A DNA stretch of 64,000 bases from Enterovibrio sp051650965 (GTDB lineage Bacteria > Pseudomonadota > Gammaproteobacteria > Enterobacterales > Vibrionaceae), in the NCBI GenBank assembly GCA_051650965.1, contig JBOFRL010000030.1:1-64000 (forward strand), written 5' to 3'. The notes under the pieces were generated by a model. The model was not told the origin of the DNA and did not search any database. It was given only the letters and a program-made list of their open reading frames with translations. Positions 1-9,605 of this stretch are shown here, in pieces; positions within the stretch are counted from its first letter, which is position 1, and each line of letters begins with the position of its first letter. The position numbers and the translations under genes are program-made.

Positions 1-1
1 G

Positions 2-133
2 CGAAAAATAGCCATGGCCTTGTTTAAACAAGATGAAACCAAAAAAGCAAGCATGAAAGCCAAACGTAAAATGGCCGCGCTGGATGACGGCTATCGCTCA
101 ACCCTTTTAGAATCTGGAATTAAAATGCGCTAG
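2..133 (+). CDS. C-terminal fragment of an unidentified protein
   Basis: An open frame enters from the left edge and stops with TAG at 131-133, giving about 43 residues rich in Lys, Met and Ala. The composition and a likely helix suggest a real C-terminus rather than noise, but I do not recognise the family. An internal ATG at 14 would give a free-standing 39-residue peptide, which is less likely. In many relatives cspD precedes clpS, and this is not CspD, whose gene lies at 25.5 kb. Confidence 0.4.
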   Translation, partial: RKIAMALFKQDETKKASMKAKRKMAALDDGYRSTLLESGIKMR

Positions 134-251
134 CCGTGATACAATCCTTGACTTAGCCTTTAATCTAAGCGGACATTTTCTATCTTTATCAATAAGTTGT
201 CAGTATAAATTTATTTTTGGATAAAAATCTGCCATACAGATGTAAACAACT

Positions 252-566
252 ATGAACAGACCCTTTGCAACACCAGAGACTGTCGAGAAACAAGCGCAGC
301 AAACCAAGCTGCAGCCGCCGTCCATGTACCATGTCGTGCTGTATAACGACGACTATACGCCGATGGATTTTGTGGTCGAAATTTTACAAAAGTTTTTCGC
401 TATGACATTAGAAAGAGCAACGCAAGTCATGCTCACGGTCCACTATAATAAGCGAGCAATTTGTGGCACTTATACCGCAGAGGTGGCAGAAATGAAAGTG
501 TTGCAAATAATGTCTTATGCAAGAGAACATGAGCATCCGTTATTATGCATGATGGAAAAAACTTAA
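252..566 (+). CDS. clpS: ATP-dependent Clp protease adaptor ClpS
   Basis: Adaptor that binds N-degron substrates and hands them to the ClpAP protease in the cytoplasm. The 104-residue length matches the family (about 106). The core has the family signature NDDYTPMDFV near residue 32, then KFF, a Met/Ala-rich helix, HYNKRAICG and a final EHPLLCMMEK segment, covering the ClpA-docking and N-end-rule pocket regions. The preceding AT-rich 120 bases look promoter-like, though the Shine-Dalgarno is weak. clpA follows after 54 bases on the same strand, the usual operon. Confidence 0.97.
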   Translation: MNRPFATPETVEKQAQQTKLQPPSMYHVVLYNDDYTPMDFVVEILQKFFAMTLERATQVMLTVHYNKRAICGTYTAEVAEMKVLQIMSYAREHEHPLLCMMEKT

Positions 567-620
567 TTAAAAACGCTATGCTTATCAAAGCTTACTATTG
601 GCTTTTATAGAGAGATCCCT

Positions 621-2885
621 ATGCTAAACAAAGAACTCGAAGCAACTCTAAATGAAGCGTTTACCCGAGCAAAAGAAAAACGCCACGAGTTTATGACCGT
701 CGAGCATCTGCTGTTGGCACTGATCAAAAACGCCACTGCTCGTGATGCGCTTCTTTCGTGCGGCGCTGATCTGGAAGCTTTATATAAAGAGCTAGACATA
801 TTTATCGAGCAAACCACCCCGCTTATTCCAGCAGGCGACTTGTTGCGTGAAACTCAGCCAACGTTAAGCTTTCAGCGCGTGCTGCAGCGGGCGGTTTTCC
901 ATGTGCAATCATCCGGCCGCAGCGAAGTGAACGGCGCCAGCGTGCTGGTGGCCATTTTTAGCGAGCAAGAGTCGCACGCCGCTTATTTGCTAAAGAAAAA
1001 TGATATTAATCGCCTTGATGTCGTAAATTACATCTCGCACGGAACCACTAAAAGCGCAAACGGCAACCGCGACAGCTCGGGCCCACAGTTGCCTGCCGAA
1101 GAGAGCAGTAATTTAGAAAATTCGGAAGACCGACTTGAAAATTTCGCGACCAATCTCAATCAGTTAGCGCGCCTTGGCGGCATCGACCCGCTGATCGGCC
1201 GCGAGCAAGAGCTTGAGCGCACCATCCAAGTTTTATGTCGCCGCCGCAAAAATAACCCGCTACTTGTCGGCGAGGCAGGCGTTGGCAAAACCGCCATTGC
1301 TGAAGGGCTAGCTTGGCAAATCAACGAAGGCTTAGTGCCTGATATTATTAAAAATTGCGTGATTTATTCGCTCGATATTGGCTCGCTTCTTGCCGGCACA
1401 AAATACCGCGGCGATTTTGAAAAGCGCTTTAAAAATATTTTAAGACAGCTTGAAAAAGAAAAAGACACCATCCTTTTTATCGATGAAATTCATACCATTA
1501 TCGGCGCAGGAGCGGCGTCTGGCGGCCAAGTTGACGCGGCCAATTTAATTAAACCGCTCTTGTCCAACGGCAAATTGCGCTGCATCGGTTCAACGACTTA
1601 TCAAGAATTTACAAGCATTTTTGAAAAAGAGCACGCCTTGGTGCGCCGCTTTCAAAAAATTGACATTACAGAGCCGTCGAACGAAGACACTGTAAAGATT
1701 TTGATGGGGCTTAAAGCAAAATACGAGTCGCATCATCAAGTTCGCTACAGCACTAAGGCGATCCGCGCCGCTGTTGAACTGTCAACCAAATATATCAATG
1801 ATCGCCATCAGCCCGACAAAGCGATTGATGTGATTGACGAAGCGGGAGCGAGCTGCCGTCTAGCGCCATCCAACAAGCGCAAGCGCACCGTGAATGTCAG
1901 CGACATTGAAGTGATGATCGCCAAAATGGCGCGCATCCCCGAAAAATCGGTTTCAACCAGCGATAAAGACATTTTGCACTCGCTGGATCAAAAACTCAGA
2001 ATGCTGGTTTTTGGCCAAGATGCGGCGATCAACGCGCTGTGTGAGTCGATAAAACTCAATCGCGCAGGCCTTGGCGCAGAAAATAAGCCGGTTGGCTCAT
2101 TTTTGTTCGCAGGACCGACTGGCGTCGGCAAAACTGAAGTGACCGTGCAGCTGGCGCGCGCGCTCGGGATCAAGCTACAACGCTTTGATATGTCAGAATA
2201 TATGGAGCGCCACACCGTCAGCCGTCTGATCGGCGCGCCTCCAGGCTATATTGGCTATGAGCAACAAGGGCTTTTAACCGACTCTGTGATCAAGCATCCA
2301 CACTGCGTTGTTTTGCTTGATGAAATAGAAAAAGCGCATCCAGATGTCTTCAATTTGCTATTGCAAGTGATGGATAATGGCACCTTGACTGACAATAATG
2401 GCCGTAAAGCCGATTTTCGCAATGTAATTTTGGTGATGACCACCAATGCCGGCGTGAGCGAAATTGAGCGCAAGTCGATTGGCCTTATTCAGCAAGAGCG
2501 CGATCTCGATGCCATGAATGAGATCAAAAAGACCTTCCCGCCCGAATTTCGCAACCGCTTAGACGGGATCATTTGGTTTAACCACTTAACACGCGCCATT
2601 ATTTTGCAAGTTGTTGATAAATTTATTGTCGAGCTACAAGCGCAGCTTGACTCGCGCGGCGTGTCCCTTGAGATCACCGATGCGGCAAAAGCGTGGCTGG
2701 CTGAAAAAGGCTACGATCGCGCGATGGGCGCGCGTCCCATGGTGCGAGTGATCCAAGAGCACCTCAAGAAAAATCTGGCCAACGAACTGCTGTTTGGCTA
2801 CTTGATCAACGGCGGCGCAGTGAAAGTGGATTTGCAAAACGACAAACTCACCTTTAGCTACAGCAATGAGCTAACGCCAGCGTAA
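621..2885 (+). CDS. clpA: ClpA, ATPase subunit of the ClpAP protease
   Basis: Hsp100 unfoldase that feeds substrates to ClpP. At 754 residues it matches E. coli ClpA (758). A Clp N-domain repeat covers about residues 1-150. The first AAA+ module has Walker A GEAGVGKT near 220 and Walker B ILFIDEIHT near 290. The second has GPTGVGKT near 500 and VVLLDEIEKAH near 570, then a C-terminal D2-small domain with EFRNRLD. The acidic-neutral linker near 150-180 is typical. A GAGAG Shine-Dalgarno precedes the ATG. clpP is not adjacent, as is normal. Confidence 0.98.
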   Translation: MLNKELEATLNEAFTRAKEKRHEFMTVEHLLLALIKNATARDALLSCGADLEALYKELDIFIEQTTPLIPAGDLLRETQPTLSFQRVLQRAVFHVQSSGRSEVNGASVLVAIFSEQESHAAYLLKKNDINRLDVVNYISHGTTKSANGNRDSSGPQLPAEESSNLENSEDRLENFATNLNQLARLGGIDPLIGREQELERTIQVLCRRRKNNPLLVGEAGVGKTAIAEGLAWQINEGLVPDIIKNCVIYSLDIGSLLAGTKYRGDFEKRFKNILRQLEKEKDTILFIDEIHTIIGAGAASGGQVDAANLIKPLLSNGKLRCIGSTTYQEFTSIFEKEHALVRRFQKIDITEPSNEDTVKILMGLKAKYESHHQVRYSTKAIRAAVELSTKYINDRHQPDKAIDVIDEAGASCRLAPSNKRKRTVNVSDIEVMIAKMARIPEKSVSTSDKDILHSLDQKLRMLVFGQDAAINALCESIKLNRAGLGAENKPVGSFLFAGPTGVGKTEVTVQLARALGIKLQRFDMSEYMERHTVSRLIGAPPGYIGYEQQGLLTDSVIKHPHCVVLLDEIEKAHPDVFNLLLQVMDNGTLTDNNGRKADFRNVILVMTTNAGVSEIERKSIGLIQQERDLDAMNEIKKTFPPEFRNRLDGIIWFNHLTRAIILQVVDKFIVELQAQLDSRGVSLEITDAAKAWLAEKGYDRAMGARPMVRVIQEHLKKNLANELLFGYLINGGAVKVDLQNDKLTFSYSNELTPA

Positions 2886-2903
2886 CCGCAGCGCGGCAGA
2901 AAC

Positions 2904-2937
2904 AAAAAAACCAAACCTAAATAGGTTTGGTTTTTTT
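2904..2937. terminator. Bidirectional terminator between clpA and infA
   Basis: Stem ACCAAACCTA / TAGGTTTGGT with a two-base loop, flanked by A-run and T-run so that it works on both strands. It lies between the convergent ends of clpA (+) and infA (-). Confidence 0.9.
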
Positions 2938-2952
2938 ATCGCTAGAAATTAA

Positions 2953-3171
2953 TTAGCGAGCGCGGAAAATAATGCGCGCTTTGGACAGATCGTAAGGAGT
3001 CATCTCAACAGTCACTTTATCGCCTGTCAAAATTCGTATGTAGTTTTTACGCATTTTTCCAGAAATGTGCGCAGTCACAACATGACCATTTTCTAATTCA
3101 ACACGAAACATGGTGTTAGGCAGAGTATCGAGTACGGTGCCTTGCATTTCAATTACATCTTCTTTTGCCAT
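2953..3171 (-). CDS. infA: Translation initiation factor IF-1
   Basis: Binds the 30S A site during initiation. 72 residues, exactly the E. coli length, a single S1/OB-fold with MAKED at the start, GHVVTAHISGKMRKNYIRI in the middle and a basic C-terminus. The start has a good AGAGGAT Shine-Dalgarno. It lies 124 bases downstream of rluE on the same strand and converges on clpA, a common gammaproteobacterial neighbourhood. Confidence 0.98.
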   Translation of the reverse strand: MAKEDVIEMQGTVLDTLPNTMFRVELENGHVVTAHISGKMRKNYIRILTGDKVTVEMTPYDLSKARIIFRAR

Positions 3172-3295
3172 TTAATCCTCTTGCGCCATTTTCTCTTTGG
3201 CGGACAACTTTTGCGCGTATCTGTTCGCTCAACGTAAAGGCGAATTTTACTGCTTTGCAGCAAATGTAGCTAGCAAAATCATTGTTCTCGCTGAT

Positions 3296-3931
3296 TTACG
3301 CGGGATATACAACCTCTTTCCACTGCCCAGACGGCAGATCGTCAAGCGTCCAGTCGCCCACTTGATAGCGAATAAGACGCAGCGTCGGGTGGCCAACTGC
3401 GGCGGTCATGCGGCGTACTTGGCGATTGCGCCCTTCAAAAAGCGTGATAGCAAGCCAGCTGGTCGGAATATTTTTGCGTTCGCGAATAGGCGGATTGCGC
3501 GGCCATAGCGCGGGCTCTTCCATCAGGTGCACCTTGGCCGGCAACGTGACGCCATCGTTAAGCTGCACCCCTTTTCTGAGCATTTCCAGCGCAGGCTCAG
3601 CGGGGATCCCCTCAACCTGCACCCAATACGTTTTCCCTGAGCGAAATTTTGGCTGCGTCAACCTTGCTTGCAACGCGCCGTCATTAGTCAAAACCAGCAG
3701 CCCTTCGCTGTCTTTGTCGAGCCGTCCCGCCGCATAGACGCCTTTCACCGGCACAAAATCGGCTAAGGTTTGCTCGCCCACATCACCGGTGAACTGCGTA
3801 AGCACATTGTAAGGCTTATTGAGCAAGATCACGCGCGCCATTTTTGGCTGGCTTGGCTTATTTGAGGCCATCCCAGCAACTTTTTTCTTCACAACGTGCG
3901 GCAATCGCTTTTTTTTTCGCTCTATTATCAT
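3296..3931 (-). CDS. rluE: 23S rRNA pseudouridine synthase RluE
   Basis: RsuA/RluB/E/F-family synthase; in E. coli RluE makes pseudouridine 2457 of 23S rRNA. The catalytic Asp lies in GRLDKDSEGLL near residue 92, preceded by LNKPYNVLTQF and followed by KTYWVQVEG and the family motif EGRNRQVRRM near 168. No S4 domain is present, as expected for RluE. 211 residues versus 217 in E. coli. The first 30 residues are a basic, variable extension; an ATG at 3871 is a possible later start. It is divergent from icd, 129 bases away, as in other gammaproteobacteria. Confidence 0.93.
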   Translation of the reverse strand: MIIERKKKRLPHVVKKKVAGMASNKPSQPKMARVILLNKPYNVLTQFTGDVGEQTLADFVPVKGVYAAGRLDKDSEGLLVLTNDGALQARLTQPKFRSGKTYWVQVEGIPAEPALEMLRKGVQLNDGVTLPAKVHLMEEPALWPRNPPIRERKNIPTSWLAITLFEGRNRQVRRMTAAVGHPTLRLIRYQVGDWTLDDLPSGQWKEVVYPA

Positions 3932-4060
3932 AATCTAGTAAAATTAAACGTGATTTTAATATGTTAAGGCAACACTTATGGTTCACACAGGATCTGGCAA
4001 AACATAACTCGCCATTGAAAAGACGCACCATTAACGTCATCCAAAAAAGGAGAACAAACA

Positions 4061-5308
4061 GTGCAGACCAAAGTTATCATCCCGCAGGGCAGCCAAATTA
4101 GCTATCAAAACGGTAAGTTAACCGTTCCTCATGATCCAATCATTCCCTACATTGAAGGCGATGGCATCGGCGTTGATGTTACACCCGCGATGAAAAAAGT
4201 TGTCGATGCAGCCGTAGCTCGTGCATACAACGGGCAGCGAAAAATTGCTTGGATGGAAATTTATACCGGCGAAAAATCTACGCGCATTTATGGCAAAGAT
4301 CAATGGCTTCCTCAGGAAACGCTTGATTTTATTCGTCAATACAAGGTGGCCATTAAAGGACCGCTCACCACGCCCGTCGGCGGCGGCATTCGCTCGCTCA
4401 ACGTGGCGCTGCGCCAAGAGCTTGATCTCTACCTTTGCGTGCGGCCGGTGCGCTATTTTGATGGTGTGCCAAGCCCGCTCAAGCAGCCTGAGCTCACCAA
4501 CATGGTGATCTACCGAGAAAATTCTGAAGATATTTACGCCGGCGTCGAATTTAAAGCAGGCTCTGAGCAAGCGACTAAAGTTATCGAGTTTTTGCAAAAA
4601 GAGATGGGCGTGACAAAAATTCGCTTCACAACTCAGTGCGGCATTGGCATCAAGCCGACCTCGCAAGAGGGAAGCAAGCGCTTGGTGCGCGCGGCGCTGC
4701 AATACGCCATCGATAACGATCGCAGCTCGCTGACCATCGTGCACAAAGGTAATATTATGAAATTTACCGAGGGCGCCTTTAAAGAGTGGGGCTACGAAGT
4801 GGCGCGCGATGAGTTTTCGGCTACCTTGCTCGATGGCGGTCCTTGGATGAGCGTTAAAAATCCACGCACCGGCCGCGACATCGTGATCAAAGATGTGATT
4901 GCCGACGCCTTCTTGCAGCAGATCTTGCTGCGTCCTGCCGAGTATGACGTGATTGCCACCATGAATCTAAATGGCGACTACATCTCTGATGCGCTCGCCG
5001 CGCAGGTGGGCGGCATTGGCATTGCGCCGGGCGCAAACATTGGCGATGGCGTGGCGCTTTTTGAGGCAACACACGGCACGGCGCCAAAATATGCCGGCCA
5101 AGATAAAGTTAACCCCGGCTCGCTGATCTTGTCTGCCGAGATGATGCTGCGCCACATGGGATGGACGGAAGCGGCCGATCTCATTTTAGCGGCGATGGAA
5201 AAAACCATTCGCAATAAAACAGTGACCTACGATTTTGAGCGGCTCATGCAAGGCGCTAAGCTGCGCAAATGCTCTGAATTTGCCCAAGATATGATCGCAA
5301 ATATGTGA
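4061..5308 (+). CDS. icd: NADP-dependent isocitrate dehydrogenase
   Basis: TCA-cycle enzyme converting isocitrate to 2-oxoglutarate. 415 residues (E. coli 416). The start is GTG with AAGGAG at 4047-4052. GGGIRSLNVALRQE near residue 110 carries the serine that AceK phosphorylates in E. coli. HGTAPKYAGQDKVNPGS near 340 has the Lys-Tyr pair that marks NADP specificity. The Mg-binding aspartates lie in the MNLNGDYISDALAA segment. The presence of icd with sucABCD in the same window supports a full oxidative TCA cycle. Confidence 0.98.
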   Translation: MQTKVIIPQGSQISYQNGKLTVPHDPIIPYIEGDGIGVDVTPAMKKVVDAAVARAYNGQRKIAWMEIYTGEKSTRIYGKDQWLPQETLDFIRQYKVAIKGPLTTPVGGGIRSLNVALRQELDLYLCVRPVRYFDGVPSPLKQPELTNMVIYRENSEDIYAGVEFKAGSEQATKVIEFLQKEMGVTKIRFTTQCGIGIKPTSQEGSKRLVRAALQYAIDNDRSSLTIVHKGNIMKFTEGAFKEWGYEVARDEFSATLLDGGPWMSVKNPRTGRDIVIKDVIADAFLQQILLRPAEYDVIATMNLNGDYISDALAAQVGGIGIAPGANIGDGVALFEATHGTAPKYAGQDKVNPGSLILSAEMMLRHMGWTEAADLILAAMEKTIRNKTVTYDFERLMQGAKLRKCSEFAQDMIANM

Positions 5309-5326
5309 TGGCTGAAAATTGCCAAT

Positions 5327-5355
5327 AAAAAAGGCCCATTGCGGGCCTTTTTTTA
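5327..5355. terminator. Terminator between icd and the chitinase gene
   Basis: GC-rich stem AAGGCCC / GGGCCTT with loop ATTGC, followed by a T-run on the + strand and preceded by an A-run that serves the - strand. It separates convergent icd and the chitinase gene. Confidence 0.9.
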
Positions 5356-5369
5356 TAACAGCTACTTTT

Positions 5370-7709
5370 TTATTTTAACAACCAAGGACCTGCAGGGTTG
5401 CCCGGCTCATCACCTTGCGTCCACCACTTCGCCTCATAAAGATTTCCTTGGAAAGTCGCTTGATCGCCGCCGTTGTAAACTTTCGCAGCGTCCCACGCTT
5501 TGACAGTGCCGTCAGCTTTTTCTTCCCAAACATCAGAAGCACCCGGCTCATCACCTTGCGTCCACCATTTTGCGGTGTATTCAATGCCGTTGTGCGTCAC
5601 TTTGTCGCCGCCGTTGTAAACCGCATTGGCGTCCCACGTGCTGTCTGATGGCGCAGGCTCTTCTTTAACGTTGACCGCAACGCTTGCCGTGTGGCTTTCT
5701 TGACCGTCAGTGACACTGATAGCCACGTGCAGCACTTTTCCCGCATCTTGCAGCGTGGTTGGCACGCTGATCACAGCGCTGTTACCGGCTTGCGCGATGG
5801 TGCCAAGCGTGGTGCTAAACGTAAGCGGATCATTATCGGCGTCACTTGCTGATACTGAAATTTGCGCAGTTTCGCCCGCAGTCACATCGATGCTCGCTGG
5901 CACGCTAATTACCGGCGCGCTGTTTACTTCTTCGCCAGAGCCTTGAATTTGCACGTCAATTGACGCAGTACGGGTAATTTTACCGTCAGACACTGCCACG
6001 CTGATCTTCTCAACGCGATCGCCACTTGTTTGCGGCGCTTGGTAAGTCACCTGCGCCTGACCGTTGCCAAGCTCGGCAATTTGCGCGCCAGTGGCGCTAA
6101 AGCTTAGCTTGTCGCCATCTGCGTCAGTGGCGCTAACTGCAAAAGTAACGCTCGCACCAGAAGCCACAGAGACGGTTGCCGGCGCTGTGAGTACAGGCGC
6201 CGCGTTTGGCAACGTGTTTTGGCTAAAGACGTCATCGATAGCTTCGGCCAGCGGCGAGCTCAAGTTGGTACATTTGCTCAGCTTGGGGCCGTAAGTGATG
6301 TAGCTTCCCTTACATTCGATGTCGCCGTGCACTTGCCAAATAATGAGGCCGCTCAGGTTGTTATCGACAACGTACTGCGCTTTTTCACGCATCGCTTTAG
6401 GATCGTCATAACTTAAGAAAAACTTACCCTTAACAGCGTATGGCACCTTGGCATTATCATCCCACATGTGCTGCCAATTTGTTTGTTTGATCAGATAGTT
6501 ATAGTTAGGCTGACCTTCAAACATGCCCCAGTTAGTCAGATCCACCGCCGAAACGCCAGGACCGTCAACTTCAAAATTCACTTCACGTTTTTCAGTTGGC
6601 GCGCCAAGGTAAGCAACGCTTTCGCTTGTTTGCACGCCGCGGCCGTAAAATGCAGCGCCCATGTTAATTTTTTCGCTAGGAATGCCTTTTTCGTCCACCA
6701 TCCAGCGGCGCAGATCTTCGATAGTTAACTCAGCAAATTCCTCTTCAGGATACGGGTACAGCGGCGAGTTATGGCCTGTGATCTCAGACCAGCCACCGTT
6801 GAGGTCATAGGTCATCATGTTAAAATGATCCATCGACGCCACTAAGCGCGGCCAGTTAAAGCCTTCTAACGCGCTTTTGCTCGCTTTAAATGCAGCAGTC
6901 AGCAAACGATCTGGACCAATTTTGCCGCGAATGTCTTCCATCAGCTGCTCAAAGTTCGCGTAATCTGCGTCTGAGCCGGTAAAGTTCATGCCGCCTGCGC
7001 CAGGGTATTCCCAGTCGATATCGATGCCATCAAAACCAAGCGCCAGCAAACGGTCGATGTCAGCCAAGAAACGCGCTTTTTTCACCGGATCGGCCGCCAT
7101 TTCAGGGAAATGTTTTGACATACTCCAGCCGCCGATAGAAGCCATCACTTTCACGCCATTTTGGTGCGCAAGATCGATAAGCCCCGGCGCGCCGCCCGCT
7201 TTTTTCAGTGGAATTGGCAGCGGACCTGAAACGCCAGACGGCTCATGCAGCCAGCCATTGCCGTGCGCGACAAAGCTTTGCGCCGTCACTTTTTCGTACA
7301 TTTCCGCTTCCCACGCCTCTGTGCCTGGGAAAGAGTGCACGTACTCAAGCTCGCCCCACAAAATGTGCAGATCCCAGCTTGAATAAACGTCAGGGTGGAG
7401 CAGATTGCCCGGCTCTTGCACCTCTGTCGGCTTGTAAATATTTTTGTTGCGATAATCACCGCTGTGCAGCGAGCCGTCTTTGGCTACGCCGAAAAATGAG
7501 AAATTTAGGATCGAGTACAGGTTCATGTCGACGTTTAGGTGCGTTGCTTCGCCCTTCACGCCAAAACCCGCTTCAGGGCCTTTCCAAGCCTCCCACTGGG
7601 TCAAATAACCGATCACCTGCTTGTCGTGAGCCGGAGCTGCCGTCACAGAAAAACTTAATAGTGCTGCAATACAGCTGCCAAGAATAGAAAACTTAAATTT
7701 ACTTTGCAT
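5370..7709 (-). CDS. Secreted GH18 chitinase with two Ig-like and two chitin-binding modules
   Basis: Hydrolyses beta-1,4 chitin outside the cell. The chosen ATG at 7709 has an AGGAG seven bases upstream and begins a Sec signal peptide ending near TAAPA, giving 779 residues; an ATG at 7847 would add 46 residues ahead of it. Domains in order: GH18 barrel about 30-490 with FDGIDIDWEYP (the DxxDxDxE catalytic motif, Glu as acid) and SIGGWSMS; two Ig/cadherin-like domains about 515-605 and 610-700; two tandem CBM5/12 modules about 705-745 and 748-779, each with AKWWTQGDEPG. It is flanked by icd and sbcB, with no other chitin genes beside it. Confidence 0.95.
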   Translation of the reverse strand: MQSKFKFSILGSCIAALLSFSVTAAPAHDKQVIGYLTQWEAWKGPEAGFGVKGEATHLNVDMNLYSILNFSFFGVAKDGSLHSGDYRNKNIYKPTEVQEPGNLLHPDVYSSWDLHILWGELEYVHSFPGTEAWEAEMYEKVTAQSFVAHGNGWLHEPSGVSGPLPIPLKKAGGAPGLIDLAHQNGVKVMASIGGWSMSKHFPEMAADPVKKARFLADIDRLLALGFDGIDIDWEYPGAGGMNFTGSDADYANFEQLMEDIRGKIGPDRLLTAAFKASKSALEGFNWPRLVASMDHFNMMTYDLNGGWSEITGHNSPLYPYPEEEFAELTIEDLRRWMVDEKGIPSEKINMGAAFYGRGVQTSESVAYLGAPTEKREVNFEVDGPGVSAVDLTNWGMFEGQPNYNYLIKQTNWQHMWDDNAKVPYAVKGKFFLSYDDPKAMREKAQYVVDNNLSGLIIWQVHGDIECKGSYITYGPKLSKCTNLSSPLAEAIDDVFSQNTLPNAAPVLTAPATVSVASGASVTFAVSATDADGDKLSFSATGAQIAELGNGQAQVTYQAPQTSGDRVEKISVAVSDGKITRTASIDVQIQGSGEEVNSAPVISVPASIDVTAGETAQISVSASDADNDPLTFSTTLGTIAQAGNSAVISVPTTLQDAGKVLHVAISVTDGQESHTASVAVNVKEEPAPSDSTWDANAVYNGGDKVTHNGIEYTAKWWTQGDEPGASDVWEEKADGTVKAWDAAKVYNGGDQATFQGNLYEAKWWTQGDEPGNPAGPWLLK
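5401..5567 (-). repeat. 26-bp exact direct repeat inside the two chitin-binding modules
   Basis: The 26 bases at 5401-5426 recur exactly at 5542-5567 and encode the WWTQGDEPG core of each CBM5/12 module. This reflects recent tandem duplication or conversion of the binding module. Confidence 0.85.
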
Positions 7710-8146
7710 ATTTACTCCTACAACATTTTGGTCTTTACAAAATAGCGACCACAAGCAATTCCTTGCCCATAAATTAAATAAATAGCGGCCCACTAAAAGC
7801 GAATAAAAAATAAGAGTGGCACTGACACCGGCCCTAATATTTTTCAATCCTATTTATCTCAGACGAATATGCAATGTATTTTTTACTTGAAAGGTTCGAA
7901 TGTTTTCATTTGTCGAAGCGCGGTCACGTTTATGTTTTTTCAGTATTTTTTTTATCGAGTCACTTAACTTAAAAACAGTATTTTTTATTCTTTTACTTGA
8001 ATGAAGAGCACATTTATTTACATTTTTTATTTTCATTAATTTAATTTCATGCCTGCGGCAATTTTTGCGCCAAAACATTGATTGCAAGCCCAACTCAGCC
8101 AGTTTATTATTCGAAAGCCCAATTTTGCCCAATGTTAAGATGCAGC
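7710..8146. other. Gene-less, AT-rich intergenic region upstream of chitinase and sbcB
   Basis: 437 bases between the divergent chitinase and sbcB genes. It must hold both promoters. An 11-base block CAGTATTTTTT occurs twice near 7938 and 7975, and TTTTACTTGAA recurs nearby. An open frame on the - strand (7854-8132) is Lys/Ile/Asn-rich, matches nothing and is probably chance. Confidence 0.5.
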
Positions 8147-9592
8147 ATGCCCTCTCCGACTTTCTATTTTTTTGATTACGAAACTTTTGGCGTCCATCCT
8201 GGCGCGGATCGGCCTTGCCAATTTGCCGGCGTGCGCACGGACAGCGAGCTCAATATCATCGACTCATCGTGGCAGCTGCTTTACTGCAAGCCGCCCGCCG
8301 ATTATCTGCCAAATCCGCACGCTTGCCTGATCACGGGGATCTCGCCGCAAACGGCGCTACAAAACGGCCTCGCGGAGCCTGAGTTTATTCAAGCAATCCA
8401 CGAGCAGCTCGCGGTGCCTAACACCTGCGCCATCGGCTACAACAATATCCGTTTTGATGATGAAGTGACCCGTTTTACCCTGTATCGCAACTTTTTTGAG
8501 CCGTATGGCTGGAGCTGGCAAAACGGCAATTCGCGCTGGGATCTGCTCGATGTAATGCGCGCAGCCTACGCGCTGCGCCCAGACGGGCTCAATTGGCCGC
8601 TCACCGAAGAGGGGCTGCCGAGTTTTAAGCTTGAGCAGCTGAGCGTGCAAAACGGCATCGAGCATAGCAACGCGCACGACGCCAAAGCCGACGTGATCGC
8701 AACTATTGAGCTTGCAAAAAAATTAAAACAAGCGCAGCCAAGGCTGTTCAACTATCTGTTTGAGCATCGCAATAAAAACAAGCTCAAAGCGCTCATCGAC
8801 TGCGAAAACATGCAGCCGCTGGTCTATGTTTCGGGCCTGTTAGGTCGGCAAAATGGCTGCACCACGCTCGTCGCGCCGATTGCTTGGCACCCGAGCAATG
8901 CCAACGCTGTCATCACCGTTGACTTGGCAAAAGATCTCACGCCGCTTTTGACGCTTGATGCTAAAACGCTGCAAGCGCGCCTGTACACCAAGCGCGACGA
9001 GCTGGCGATGCAGGGACTTGCGCCGGTCCCGCTGCAGCAGGTAACGCTCAACCAGTGCCCTGTTTTAGCACAGGCAAAAGTGCTCGACGCCGCCTGTGCT
9101 GCGCGCCTTGGCATTGATATCGCCGCCTGCTTGGAAAATTTAGCGAAACTGCGCGCAGCGCTTGGCATCACCCAAAAAGTGGAGGCGATCTTTCAAACAC
9201 GGCGGGAGTTTCTCGGAAATGACAATGTGGACTGCGCACTGTACGACGGATTTTTTTCATATGACGATCAACGAATTATGCAAAAAATTCGCCAAACGGC
9301 GCCTGCCGCTCTTTCGTCAATCTCACTGCAACACGCAGACCCAAGGCTTGCTGAGCTGCTTTTTAACTACCGAGGCCGGCACTTTTCACACACCTTAAGC
9401 GCAAGCGAGCGGCAATTGTGGCATGCTAAATGCCAGCGCTATTTTGCCGAGCACCTTCCAACTTATCAGCATGAATTAGCTGCCCTTTTAGAGCAGCACC
9501 GTGATAACAAGAAAAATCTTTTATTGCTAAAAGAGATCTCTCAATATGTGGACGCGTTGACTGAGCCTTATCAGGCCAGCATTCCAGCGTAG
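8147..9592 (+). CDS. sbcB: Exodeoxyribonuclease I
   Basis: 3'-5' single-strand DNA exonuclease used in recombination and mismatch repair. The DEDDh catalytic set is visible: FDYETFG near residue 8, NNIRFDDE near 95 and HDAKADVIAT near 175. Length from the chosen ATG is 481 residues, against 475 in E. coli. The frame is open upstream to 8078 with alternative ATGs at 8132 and 8078; I chose 8147 because the family begins a few residues before the FxDYETFG motif, though the Shine-Dalgarno is weak. It ends 13 bases from the convergent hemH. Confidence 0.94.
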   Translation: MPSPTFYFFDYETFGVHPGADRPCQFAGVRTDSELNIIDSSWQLLYCKPPADYLPNPHACLITGISPQTALQNGLAEPEFIQAIHEQLAVPNTCAIGYNNIRFDDEVTRFTLYRNFFEPYGWSWQNGNSRWDLLDVMRAAYALRPDGLNWPLTEEGLPSFKLEQLSVQNGIEHSNAHDAKADVIATIELAKKLKQAQPRLFNYLFEHRNKNKLKALIDCENMQPLVYVSGLLGRQNGCTTLVAPIAWHPSNANAVITVDLAKDLTPLLTLDAKTLQARLYTKRDELAMQGLAPVPLQQVTLNQCPVLAQAKVLDAACAARLGIDIAACLENLAKLRAALGITQKVEAIFQTRREFLGNDNVDCALYDGFFSYDDQRIMQKIRQTAPAALSSISLQHADPRLAELLFNYRGRHFSHTLSASERQLWHAKCQRYFAEHLPTYQHELAALLEQHRDNKKNLLLLKEISQYVDALTEPYQASIPA

Positions 9593-9605
9593 GCACCTAA
9601 GCGCG

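Noticed and set aside
7208..7687. 159-residue frame opposite the chitinase gene
   Set aside because: Antisense shadow of the GH18 domain; the - strand reading has clear catalytic motifs.
7854..8132. 92-residue frame on the - strand upstream of the chitinase gene
   Set aside because: AT-rich Lys/Asn/Ile composition, no Shine-Dalgarno, no family resemblance, and it overlaps the promoter region of two genes.
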